Below are positions 5,647-11,645 of a stretch of DNA of 33,858 nt, piece after piece; positions within the stretch are counted from its first letter, which is position 1, and every line of letters starts with the position of its first letter. Made by a program: the position numbers and the translations under genes. The stretch is from IMG/VR virus record IMGVR_UViG_3300001851_000241, positions 1-33,858 of that record, one strand, 5' to 3'. The DNA is from a virus. The notes under the pieces are model-generated. The model had not been told where the DNA came from. It saw only the letters and a program-made list of their open reading frames with translations, and did not search any database.

Positions 5647-6000
5647 TTGGGCAAGAGTAGGTACGCAACAGCCAAGCGCGTTCAGGTGGACGGGCATTGG
5701 TTCCAATCGCAGCGGGAGGCTAACCGCTATTGCGAACTGAAAATGCTTGAGCGCTCTGGCGAGATTTCCGATCTGGAATTGCAGCCACGCTTTGACCTCG
5801 TTGTGAACGGGCAGAAGATCGGATTTTGGAAGGGCGACTTCCGCTATTTCTCCCGGCCTAGCAATAACGCACGCGGCGAATATGTCGTTGAGGACGTGAA
5901 GTCTTCCGGCACACGCAAGGAGCCGATGCACCGGATCAAGGTCAAGCTCGTCGAAGCTTTATACCCCAGCGTTAAGATTACCGAAGTGGTGCGCAGATGA
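5647..6000 (+). CDS. DUF1064 endonuclease-like protein (117 aa)
   Basis: TTG start at 5647 with a strong AGGGGGAG just upstream. The sequence shows the DUF1064 (PF06356) pattern: VQVDGHWFQSQREANRYCEL (residues ~13-32), then LQPRFDLVVNGQ, a DFRY strand and YVVEDVKSSGTRK (residues ~79-91). The Glu of the REA segment, DFRY and ExVK form the acidic/basic set of a restriction-endonuclease-like fold, as in Holliday-junction resolvases and VRR-NUC enzymes. In phages this family lies in early replication/recombination operons and may process branched DNA. The catalytic role is family inference. Stop and next start overlap as ATGA. Confidence 0.85.
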   Translation: MGKSRYATAKRVQVDGHWFQSQREANRYCELKMLERSGEISDLELQPRFDLVVNGQKIGFWKGDFRYFSRPSNNARGEYVVEDVKSSGTRKEPMHRIKVKLVEALYPSVKITEVVRR

Positions 6001-6263
6001 AGCGTGAGGAAGTCCTAGCGGCTGCACAGGCTTTGATAACGCGCGACCGCGCTGAGAGTTACGGCGATGCGCAGGAAAACTTCGCGCGGATTGCAGCGAT
6101 CTGGACCGCAATTCTCGACACCTACATTCGTCCCGAGCAAGTTGCGTTGATGATGGCGGGGCTAAAGATTGCCCGCCTAGCGCACGATTCCAGTTCAAGC
6201 GACGGCTGGTTAGATGGCGTGGGCTATCTCGCACTCGGCGCGGAAATGGCGACCAAAGAATGA
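5997..6263 (+). CDS. DUF6378 phage protein (88 aa)
   Basis: The order of motifs is typical of DUF6378: RDRAESYGDAQENFARIAAI (residues ~17-36), VALMMAGLKIARLAH (residues ~49-63) and the C-terminal DGWLDGVGYLALGAEMA. Sequence and helical content recall all-alpha MazG/nucleotide-pyrophosphohydrolase-like proteins, but the exact activity is not known to me. It overlaps both neighbours by four bases and is followed by a DNA methyltransferase, so it belongs to the phage DNA-metabolism module. Confidence 0.82.
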   Translation: MKREEVLAAAQALITRDRAESYGDAQENFARIAAIWTAILDTYIRPEQVALMMAGLKIARLAHDSSSSDGWLDGVGYLALGAEMATKE

Positions 6264-7027
6264 CCTTCCGCAAAGAAGTGCTGGCAGACGGTATCGAGCT
6301 TTTCAACGCGGACTGCCGCGAAGTGCTGCCTACGCTAGGAAAGGTCTCCCACATAATCAGCGATCCGCCCTATGAGGCGGTTATGCAGAATAAATGGGGA
6401 GTTCTAAGCCGCAACGCGCCATCGTCTCATGTCCGCCACGAAGAAATTAACTTCGATGCCGTGGACGATATGCGCCCAGATGTTGCGATTAAAGCCGTCG
6501 CGGCGTGTGACGGGTGGCTACTGTTGTTCTGCATGGCAGAGGGCGTCCGCGCTTGGCGCGACGCCATCGAAGCGGCTGGCGCTCGATACAAGCGGGCGAT
6601 GGTCTGGATCAAGCCAGACGCGATGCCTCAGTTCAACGGGCAGGGTCCGAGCGTTGGTTTTGAAATGCTTGTCTCCGCATGGTGCGGAGCAGGCCATTCG
6701 CGCTGGAACGGTGGCGGGCGTCCTGGGACTTTCACGCATAACAAGAACACGCCGGGCGGATCTGTTCACCCAACGCAAAAGCCGCTGCCGCTCATGTTCG
6801 AGTTGGTCGAGCTTTTCAGCTTCAAAGGTGACACGGTTTGCGACCCGTTTATGGGGTCTGGCACGACAGGCGTGGCAGCGGCCCAGCGCGGGCGTTCCTT
6901 CATCGGGATAGAGCAAGACGCCCGTTACTTTGACGTGGCCTGCCAGCGCGTCTCTGCTGCTCTCAAGCAGCCTGATTTCTTCATAGAGAAGCCCAAGCCC
7001 CTAAAGCAGGAGGCTATGCCCCTATGA
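6260..7027 (+). CDS. DNA N6-adenine/N4-cytosine methyltransferase, beta class (255 aa)
   Basis: The catalytic motif IV is ISDPPYEAVM (DPPY, residues ~34-37), near the N-terminus. The SAM-binding motif I is VCDPFMGSGTTGVAA near residues 192-206, toward the C-terminus. IV-before-I order defines the beta class (N6_N4_Mtase, PF01555). The segment HPTQKPLPLMFELVELFS before motif I is the standard motif X region. The enzyme methylates adenine or cytosine in a short target site; no cognate restriction enzyme lies beside it, so it is a solitary phage methyltransferase, probably protecting phage DNA from host restriction or marking it for replication control. The recognition site cannot be read from sequence. 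Confidence 0.9.
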   Translation: MTFRKEVLADGIELFNADCREVLPTLGKVSHIISDPPYEAVMQNKWGVLSRNAPSSHVRHEEINFDAVDDMRPDVAIKAVAACDGWLLLFCMAEGVRAWRDAIEAAGARYKRAMVWIKPDAMPQFNGQGPSVGFEMLVSAWCGAGHSRWNGGGRPGTFTHNKNTPGGSVHPTQKPLPLMFELVELFSFKGDTVCDPFMGSGTTGVAAAQRGRSFIGIEQDARYFDVACQRVSAALKQPDFFIEKPKPLKQEAMPL

Positions 7028-7308
7028 GGCCCACCACCGCCCGCGAGTACGTGCTTTCCCTTCTGACAAACTGCAGGGAAGCAAGCCTAAAGCAGATTTG
7101 CGAAAGGGTGCCCAAGCATCCCGACGCAATCGAATGGGCGATTAAGAAGCTCACGGCAGCGGGCACGATTCAGAGGGTGTCCGTTGGGGTTTACCGCCTG
7201 ACACCCCCGCAAGAGGCCAAGCCCGAGAAACCCGCACCGAAACCGGCTGCACCACAGCCGCAGTTCATCAAACCAATTCCACTCAACAGATTAATGGCAG
7301 GCAGATGA
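7024..7308 (+). CDS. Winged-helix-like small protein (94 aa)
   Basis: Residues 1-60 resemble a winged helix: TAREYVLSLLTNCREASLKQ, ICERVPKHPDAIEWAIKKL as recognition helix, then the wing AGTIQRVSVGVYRLT. The last 30 residues are Pro/Lys/Ala-rich and likely disordered. It overlaps the methyltransferase and the DnaA-like gene by four bases each, suggesting a regulator or replication accessory made with them. Specific function unknown. Confidence 0.7.
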   Translation: MRPTTAREYVLSLLTNCREASLKQICERVPKHPDAIEWAIKKLTAAGTIQRVSVGVYRLTPPQEAKPEKPAPKPAAPQPQFIKPIPLNRLMAGR

Positions 7309-7847
7309 TTACTATTTCAGAGATTCAGAAAACCGTTGGAGAGTATTTCGGCATACCCAGGTCAAAATTACTTGGCCCCCGCCGCAACCAAGCAATTGCC
7401 GTACCGCGTCAGATTAGCATGATCCTGTGCCGCGAGCTTACCAGCGTGTCCTTGCCCAAGATTGGCGACATGCACGGCGGCAGGGATCATACCACGGTCC
7501 TGCACGCTTGCAGGCGCAAGCTGAAACCGAAGATGGCCGAGGACTTGGCAATCATTCGGGCAAAGCTTCAAGAGCTGAAGGCAGTGGAAGTGCAAGGGCC
7601 GCCGATGCGCCCGCAATTCTTCATCGTTATCCCTCCCCAGCCAAAGCCCATGCCCAAGCGCCGGGAAGGCTCACCAGAGCCCCGCAGAAGCCCGCCCACG
7701 CCTATGCGTGCAGTCCTGCTACCTTCGGACATACGCCAGCCTGAAGGGCTCCTACGCGGCTCTGGTCGCGAATGGGCTCGACGGGCAAAGTTCTCTGGTG
7801 GCACCGCCCGCCGTCACAACATCGGCATCCAGAATCAAACCGTATAG
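7305..7847 (+). CDS. DnaA domain IV-containing phage protein (180 aa)
   Basis: Residues ~1-90 match the C-terminal DNA-binding domain of DnaA (Bac_DnaA_C): VGEYFGIPRSKLLGPRRNQ, VPRQISMILCRELTSVSLPK, then GDMHGGRDHTTVLHACRRK, the DnaA-box recognition signature. There is no AAA+ domain. Phages may use such stand-alone domains to compete with host DnaA, block host initiation or mark their own origin. The last ~80 residues are Pro/Arg-rich and low in complexity. The final ~45 codons overlap a second frame (open from 7708) leading into the next gene, so the true 3' end of one of the two is uncertain. Confidence 0.85.
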   Translation: MITISEIQKTVGEYFGIPRSKLLGPRRNQAIAVPRQISMILCRELTSVSLPKIGDMHGGRDHTTVLHACRRKLKPKMAEDLAIIRAKLQELKAVEVQGPPMRPQFFIVIPPQPKPMPKRREGSPEPRRSPPTPMRAVLLPSDIRQPEGLLRGSGREWARRAKFSGGTARRHNIGIQNQTV

Positions 7848-7854
7848 GCGAGCC

Positions 7855-8028
7855 ATGACCGTCCACGATTCCAAGGCCCGCGCCACATGCTCCGATTGTG
7901 GGGTAAGCTTTCCCAAGCATGGCCCCGCCAAACGCTGCAAGCCCTGTGCCTATGACCACATGGAGCGCGAGCAAATGAGGCGGAATAGGGAGAGGGCGCA
8001 ACGCAAGGCAGCGCAGGCGAGGGCGTAG
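7855..8028 (+). CDS. Small zinc-ribbon-like basic protein (57 aa)
   Basis: The start at ATG 7855 is chosen because upstream in-frame codons from 7708 overlap the DnaA-like gene. Two cysteine pairs (TCSDCG and RCKPCAYDHM) about 20 residues apart make a compact zinc ribbon, followed by a strongly basic helix (REQMRRNRERAQRKAAQARA). It probably binds nucleic acid. The longer 106-residue version cannot be excluded. It is followed after two bases by the GTG of the initiator gene. Confidence 0.68.
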   Translation: MTVHDSKARATCSDCGVSFPKHGPAKRCKPCAYDHMEREQMRRNRERAQRKAAQARA

Positions 8029-8030
8029 GC

Positions 8031-8846
8031 GTGTCTGACTGGGGCACATTCTCTGTTGCGCGCGACATTTGGGACCATCCGGTCCTGAGTTGCAAAGAGC
8101 CGTTCACGAAGCGCGAGGCGTGGATGTGGCTGCTCTCTGCGGCGGCATGGAAGCCCTATAAGCATGGCGACTGCGGGCGCATTGTATCGCTTGAGCGTGG
8201 CGAGTTCTGCCATTCGATTCGCTTCCTTGAACGCAAGTGGGATTGGCTTCCGGGGCGTGTGGAACGGTTTTTAAAGACGCTCGAAAAGTACGACATGATC
8301 CGCGACACCTCGCGCGACGGCAGCAAGGTCTATTTAATCAGCAAATATAATGAGTACCAACTAGGCGCTGGAGAAAAACGCGACAGCGAACGCGACAGTA
8401 ACCGCGACACTACCGCGACACCATCGCGACAGGACCGCGACAAAGTAGAAACATTCAATCATTCAAACAATAAACCATCCTCACTTCGTTCGGATGGTAG
8501 CGCGCCCAAGCGGGCAATGCGCATTCCTGAAAACTTCCCTTCCCAAGCCCAATTCGAAGCGGCGGTGGAGTTCTGGACCGAGCGTGGCCGGTCAGACCTT
8601 TGCGCGACCGTGGCAGATGAGGCCCAAAACTTCCGGGACCACAACATCGCCAAGGGTGAAACCGCGCTCGATTGGGAAGCGAAATGGCGGACTTGGTACC
8701 GGAGAACCATGACCTATAATCCGAGGAAGCCCGCCAATGGACGAGCCCAAAAACCGACCCACGACGCCGTTGTCGGCGGTGGGGCGCTTGCCGTCGCAAT
8801 TCTTGAACAGCGCCAAGCCGCGCGAGATAATTTCGGAGCTGACTAG
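8031..8846 (+). CDS. Replication initiator, lambda O-like in role (271 aa)
   Basis: GTG start at 8031. Residues ~1-110 form a winged-helix initiator-type domain (SDWGTFSVARDIWDHPVLS, KREAWMWLLSAAAW, RFLERKWDWLPGRVERFLKT, then the wing ending YLISKYNEYQ), as in phage replisome organisers. A charged linker (residues ~111-150) contains the DNA iterons described separately. The C-terminal part has NFPSQAQFEAAVEFWTERGR and LDWEAKWRTWYRRTM, a DnaT/DnaD-like helical module. An initiator with the origin inside its coding sequence, followed by a loader candidate, repeats the lambda O-P layout. No sequence homology to lambda O is claimed. Confidence 0.75.
   Translation: MSDWGTFSVARDIWDHPVLSCKEPFTKREAWMWLLSAAAWKPYKHGDCGRIVSLERGEFCHSIRFLERKWDWLPGRVERFLKTLEKYDMIRDTSRDGSKVYLISKYNEYQLGAGEKRDSERDSNRDTTATPSRQDRDKVETFNHSNNKPSSLRSDGSAPKRAMRIPENFPSQAQFEAAVEFWTERGRSDLCATVADEAQNFRDHNIAKGETALDWEAKWRTWYRRTMTYNPRKPANGRAQKPTHDAVVGGGALAVAILEQRQAARDNFGAD
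8379..8442 (+). repeat. Six helically phased CGCGACA iterons, probable replication origin
   Basis: CGCGACA occurs at 8379, 8391, 8403, 8414, 8425 and 8436, spaced 12, 12, 11, 11 and 11 bases, about one helical turn each. Because 11 is not a multiple of three, the repeats fall in all three reading phases of the gene and encode different peptides (RDS, RDS, RDT, TAT, SRQ, RDK), so DNA rather than protein is repeated. Further copies lie at 8061, 8301 and 8968, and a one-base variant at 8313. This is the classic look of an initiator-binding array. Confidence 0.75.
8443..8498. other. AT-rich tract and hairpin next to the iterons (origin unwinding element)
   Basis: Directly after the last iteron is a markedly A/T-rich stretch (8443-8474) containing tandem ATTCAA words. 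A hairpin follows with the perfect stem ACCATCC (8474-8480) / GGATGGT (8492-8498) and an 11-base loop. Iterons, AT-rich unwinding region and dyad in this order mirror the lambda origin inside gene O. Confidence 0.6.
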
Positions 8847-9297
8847 GCTTGCGTTTCACTATCACAACGCCCTTTCTGAAGCGCAGATTGCCAGTAGATC
8901 GGCAGACTTTTGCGAGTCCCTTCAAGGGCTTTCGCTTGCGCAAATTCGCGAGGGATGCCGCCGTTATCGCGACAATCCGGCAAACAAGTTCTTTCCCTCT
9001 CCCGGACAACTTCGGGAAGCGTGCAAGAGCCCGTTCGCGGACCCGAAGCCGCGCCGATACGAGCTGCTGCAAGACTTGCCCACCGGCCCCACGCGCGACC
9101 GCGTTGAGCAAATGCTGGCCTTAAGCCGGAAGACTATCACGGCAGGCAGGCCGAAACCGTTGGCGGCGCTCAAAGAGGAAATCCTGGAACGCCCGCCGCT
9201 GGTGATGACGCCGGAAATGATCGAACTGGAAAAATCGCTTGCGCAAGAACGCCAGGAATCGCTCGCACGTCTCATGCAGGCCAAGGGTCTGATTTAA
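8737..9297 (+). CDS. Putative helicase loader, lambda P-like in role (186 aa)
   Basis: It begins inside the end of the initiator gene (110-base overlap, different frame) with GAGGAAG upstream of the ATG. Residues ~30-100 are helical with AFHYHNALSEAQIASRSADF and IREGCRRYRDNPANKFFPSP; the FFPSPGQLREACK segment resembles the short Pro-containing motif of P-type loaders and DnaT-like proteins. The C-terminal ~50 residues are a charged helix (LEKSLAQERQESLARLMQAK). There is no Walker A motif, so it is not a DnaC-type ATPase. Position after the initiator and the family resemblance support recruitment of the host DnaB helicase, but this is inference. Confidence 0.62.
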   Translation: MDEPKNRPTTPLSAVGRLPSQFLNSAKPREIISELTRLAFHYHNALSEAQIASRSADFCESLQGLSLAQIREGCRRYRDNPANKFFPSPGQLREACKSPFADPKPRRYELLQDLPTGPTRDRVEQMLALSRKTITAGRPKPLAALKEEILERPPLVMTPEMIELEKSLAQERQESLARLMQAKGLI

Positions 9298-9339
9298 GCC
9301 GCCGAATGATCTCACCCATCCCACAGAGGAATGGAAATG

Positions 9340-9522
9340 TCAGCTTTGATCCTTCGCTCGCCTCTTGCGCATGTACTCGCGCATACGTTCGCGCCTGGAG
9401 GCTTTGTCGCGGGTTTCTACGGCCATTCCGTCAGGCACCCATACCCAACGGCCACCCGGTTTAGCGGGCGGCTCCTTGGGCTTCTGTGGGGCTTTGCGGC
9501 GGTATTCTATGGGTGGCTTCAT
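9340..9522 (-). CDS. Small basic phage protein (60 aa)
   Basis: The ATG at 9522 has a strong AAAGGAG nine bases upstream, inside a GGAGTAACGA block also found before the gene starting at 944. It starts MKPPIEYRRKAPQKPKEPPA, has a strand GGRWVWVPDGMAVET in the middle and ends in a basic helix (RERMREYMRKRRAKDQS), like small DNA- or RNA-binding phage proteins. The same frame stays open upstream to 9840, but there another frame is coding (see next entry). It converges on the rightward early operon with 42 bases between stops. Confidence 0.72.
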   Translation of the reverse strand: MKPPIEYRRKAPQKPKEPPAKPGGRWVWVPDGMAVETRDKASRRERMREYMRKRRAKDQS

Positions 9523-9529
9523 TTGATCG

Positions 9530-9840
9530 TTACTCCTTTCTCGGAGCCTCAATCCATTCAGGCCAGCCGAACATTGGCCGATCATCGCTTTCCTCACGGG
9601 CGCGGTACGCTTCGTCCTTGCAGGTTTCCCAGCCGTGTTCGTGGTGGTCAGTGTGGCAATAATAAACCTTTGAGCTGCTCTGAGGCTGTTATCGCACCAT
9701 GCACGCCTGCCCTCACACACCGGGCACTGATGCGTGTTGCGGCGATTTCCCGGCTCTAGGTATGGCGAGCTTGAATCACCACGCAGGAAGTCTTGGCACG
9801 GCTGTTTGCCAACCGTGTAAACCGAAACTCGCGCCATCAT
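9530..9840 (-). pseudogene. Small Cys/His-rich gene split across two frames
   Basis: From the ATG at 9840 (ATGA overlap with the upstream stop) one frame reads MARVSVYTVGKQPCQDFLRG through HQCPVCEGRRAWCDN. A second frame, shifted by minus one, then reads SSKVYYCHTDHHEHGWETCK through FGWPEWIEAPRKE and stops at 9530-9532, seven bases before the next ATG and inside its ribosome-binding region. The second part has no start codon of its own. Joined, they give a ~100-residue protein with CxxC and CHTDHHEHGWETC, plausibly zinc-binding. The frames switch near 9650-9670. No slippery heptamer is visible, so I favour a one-base indel or sequencing error. Confidence 0.6.
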
Positions 9841-10136
9841 GCCCCCCTTCCATTGCGGCGTGCTTCGCCTTTATCCGCCGCCGCCTTCACTGCCGCGTAC
9901 AGCGGGTGCGAAGGGGTGACGCGGATGCGGTCATATTCAAAATAATCCGTGCTGCTGTCCGTATCGTTATCAACGCGGAAGGATTGCGCCACTTCAGCCG
10001 AGAACCTGCACCCGCGAGCGTAAATTGTGACCGTGCCCTTCGGGTAGCTAATCAGCTCGCCTTCGCAAATGTGCGCCCGCTGAAGCTTGCCGTCCGAACC
10101 TTTGATGCCGTTCCAGAAGAATTTGAGGTTGCTCAT
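9837..10136 (-). CDS. Small phage protein, first gene of the second leftward cluster (99 aa)
   Basis: The start at ATG 10136 is supported by GGGAGACGGACAC directly upstream; an in-frame ATG at 10193 would lie upstream of the promoter elements. The protein is beta-rich (SNLKFFWNGIKGSDGKLQRA, GTVTIYARGCRFSAEVAQSF) with a helical, basic end (LYAAVKAAADKGEARRNGRG). It looks like a small domain that may bind DNA or a partner; no named family recognised. It is transcribed from the promoter at 10165-10193 and is probably regulated by the repeats there. Confidence 0.72.
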   Translation of the reverse strand: MSNLKFFWNGIKGSDGKLQRAHICEGELISYPKGTVTIYARGCRFSAEVAQSFRVDNDTDSSTDYFEYDRIRVTPSHPLYAAVKAAADKGEARRNGRGA

Positions 10137-10164
10137 GTGTCCGTCTCCCGTTGTTGATGATGGG

Positions 10165-10193
10165 AATGTAAACCGGCTAAACCGGGTTGTCAA
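10165..10193 (-). promoter_or_regulatory. Sigma-70-type promoter for the second leftward cluster
   Basis: On the minus strand a perfect TTGACA (10193-10188) and TACATT (10170-10165, four of six) are separated by exactly 17 bases. Transcription would start about 20 bases before the ATG at 10136. The spacer and -35 are covered by AACCGG repeats, so this promoter is probably controlled by a dedicated repressor. Confidence 0.7.
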
Positions 10194-10201
10194 CCGGCTA
10201 A
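10171..10201. repeat. Direct-repeat operator overlapping the 10165-10193 promoter
   Basis: AACCGGCTAA occurs at 10171-10180 and 10192-10201, 21 bp apart (two helical turns), with a third AACCGG at 10180-10185 followed by GTT, making a near-palindrome in between. The repeats lie between two divergent genes and overlap the -35 and spacer. The sequence is unrelated to the TTTCGC/GCGAAA operators, pointing to a second regulator. Confidence 0.65.
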
Positions 10202-10227
10202 CGTAATTATTTTCAGAGGAAGAACGT

Positions 10228-10422
10228 ATGAGCTTGGTGGAGAAGGTGGCGAGGGTTGTGTGTTGCCCATATGGGTGCCTTTATGGGCGCGGTCATGCGC
10301 AAGCCTGTTTGTCTCGCAGCTACGAAAACCAAGCTCGCGCCGCCATAGAGGCAATGCGGGAGCCGACGAGTAATTCAGCGTGGTACACGAAGACGAAGGA
10401 CTATTCAGAGCCAGGCTATTAA
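10228..10422 (+). CDS. Small phage protein (64 aa)
   Basis: It has AGAGGAAG upstream of the ATG. The sequence begins MSLVEKVARVVCCPYGCLYG, has a Cys-rich patch, then YENQARAAIEAMREPTSN. The C-terminal ARAAIEAMREP motif recurs in small phage proteins of related bacteria, from memory of the family; function unknown. It is the first gene of the rightward run leading to the NusG-like and terminase genes and lies divergent to the regulated leftward cluster. Confidence 0.68.
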   Translation: MSLVEKVARVVCCPYGCLYGRGHAQACLSRSYENQARAAIEAMREPTSNSAWYTKTKDYSEPGY

Positions 10423-10443
10423 CCCCAACGAAAAGGCTTTTTG

Positions 10444-10959
10444 ATGCTCAACTGGTACGTTATCGAAACGAAGGCCCGGTCCGAGCCTGAAGTCCACCAA
10501 GCTTTGACCCAGTTGGGACTAACCAGCTATTTCCCCACCTATGGGCGTCAAACCGTCGATAGGTCCAAGCACGCGCGGCCACAGGTTGAAGTCCGCGTCC
10601 CGCTATTCCCCCGCTATATCTTCGCCCAATTCGATACCAGCGCAGACCTCAAGTGGGTTGGCATATCCCGGCTGAAGGGCGTGATCCGGCTGCTTGGCAA
10701 CCCATCCCCGATCCGGGGCGATTTCATCTCTCAAATACAGACCGAACTTATGGCCATTGCAGCAGCCCAAATTGCCGACAAGGCCATCACATTTGAGCCC
10801 ATCGAAAAGGGCGCAAGGGTCAAAATCACAGCCGGGCCTTTCGCCACCTATGGCGGCTCTCTTGTCCGCATGGCCTCAGCAGATCGGGTGAGAATTATGC
10901 TTGATGCGGTAGGCCATCCCGTGCTAGATGTTGAGCGTTCCGCCGTGGTGCGCGCTTGA
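10444..10959 (+). CDS. NusG/RfaH-family transcription factor, candidate late antiterminator (171 aa)
   Basis: Residues ~1-105 are a NusG N-terminal (NGN) domain: LNWYVIETKARSEPEVHQAL, then TSYFPTYGRQTVDRS and VPLFPRYIFAQFD, the hallmark FPRYIF strand of NusG/RfaH. Residues ~118-171 form a KOW domain: IEKGARVKITAGPFATYGGS followed by VRIMLDAVG. Specialised NusG paralogues (RfaH, LoaP) bind RNA polymerase and promote elongation through terminators of long operons. Here the gene lies just before the terminase and late genes, where lambda places Q, so it may license late transcription. Start taken at ATG 10444, although a TTG at 10441 is also in frame. Confidence 0.87.
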   Translation: MLNWYVIETKARSEPEVHQALTQLGLTSYFPTYGRQTVDRSKHARPQVEVRVPLFPRYIFAQFDTSADLKWVGISRLKGVIRLLGNPSPIRGDFISQIQTELMAIAAAQIADKAITFEPIEKGARVKITAGPFATYGGSLVRMASADRVRIMLDAVGHPVLDVERSAVVRA

Positions 10960-10984
10960 TGCTGCGTGCCACGAAGTGCGGCGC

Positions 10985-11248
10985 ATGTTCAAAAAATCCC
11001 CACACCTTGCCAATTCTTCCGAGCCCCCAGACAAAGGCGCCGCGAAGCGGATGCGCATGTTTGACGCGCTTCCACCCAAGGTAAGGCGTGCGGTTTCTCA
11101 ATCACAACGCGACTTCAGCGTGAAACGCCTGAAGCAGTCGGGTGGGGTGGGTTTGGCCGCTCATTCGGCGACGGGAATAGATGGGTCTCAGCGCTCCGAG
11201 TACCTTCCGACAATTAACTGCTCCATCCACACTGGAAAGCAACAATGA
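10985..11248 (+). CDS. Small phage protein upstream of the terminase (87 aa)
   Basis: The ATG at 10985 is the first sensible start; the open frame further upstream overlaps the NusG-like gene. The clearest coding part is AKRMRMFDALPPKVRRAVSQ and QRDFSVKRLKQSGG, a basic helical segment; the tail is polar. A competing 41-codon frame starts at 10959, overlapping the NusG stop as TGATG, but its composition is poorer. Function unknown. Its stop overlaps the next start as ATGA. Confidence 0.62.
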   Translation: MFKKSPHLANSSEPPDKGAAKRMRMFDALPPKVRRAVSQSQRDFSVKRLKQSGGVGLAAHSATGIDGSQRSEYLPTINCSIHTGKQQ

Positions 11249-11418
11249 AATACTACGTCTACGAACTCGTAGACCCTAGAACCTCGCGCGTGTTCTACGT
11301 GGGCAAGGGCAGGGGTAAACGCATGCACGCGCATGAGCGGGAAGCCATCATCAGGCGCGAGATTAAGCCAGAGTTCTTGGCCCCGATCTTTGCCAAATAT
11401 GGCATTGGGGTTGTGTAA
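11245..11418 (+). CDS. Truncated GIY-YIG nuclease-like protein (57 aa)
   Basis: It reads KYYVYELVDPRTSRVFYVGK then GRGKRMHAHEREA, the first two strands and helix of a LEM3-type GIY-YIG nuclease, with YVY for the GIY and FYVGKG for the YIG element, plus the conserved Arg/His region. After about 40 residues it switches to IRREIKPEFLAPIFAKYGIG and stops. Full LEM3-like proteins are several times longer and carry a later catalytic Glu that is missing here. It overlaps both neighbours (ATGA and TAATG), so it is still translated. It may be a deletion remnant of a homing endonuclease or a small domain kept for binding. Confidence 0.68.
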   Translation: MKYYVYELVDPRTSRVFYVGKGRGKRMHAHEREAIIRREIKPEFLAPIFAKYGIGVV

Positions 11419-11645
11419 TGGCGAAGACCAAACGCAACGCGATGCTGATTGAAGAAGCCCGCGAAAAGATCAAGACCACCCAGCTCATAAATCGCTTGCA
11501 AAATCATGGGCTTGGCAAGGTGGAAATGACACAGACGCAAGTGCGCGCCGTAGAGGTGCTTTTGCGTAAGGCTGTGCCCGATCTGTCATCGGTACAACTC
11601 ACCGGCAAGGACGGCGGCGCAATCGTGGTGAGCTGGGAGCGGTAG
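11418..11645 (+). CDS. terS: Putative small terminase subunit (75 aa)
   Basis: A small helical protein, REKIKTTQLINRLQNHGLGK then QVRAVEVLLRKAVPDLSSVQ and LTGKDGGAIVVSWER. The TQVRAVEVLLRKAVPDLSSV block is typical of a family found directly upstream of large terminase genes in siphoviruses and podoviruses and taken as the small subunit, which recognises pac or cos DNA and stimulates packaging. It is shorter than classic TerS. It ends in TAG, after which the same frame continues without interruption into the large subunit. Confidence 0.72.
   Translation: MAKTKRNAMLIEEAREKIKTTQLINRLQNHGLGKVEMTQTQVRAVEVLLRKAVPDLSSVQLTGKDGGAIVVSWER

Noticed and set aside
8379-8442. CRISPR array
   Set aside because: Repeat units are only seven bases at 11-12-base spacing inside a coding gene; they fit initiator iterons, not CRISPR repeats and spacers.
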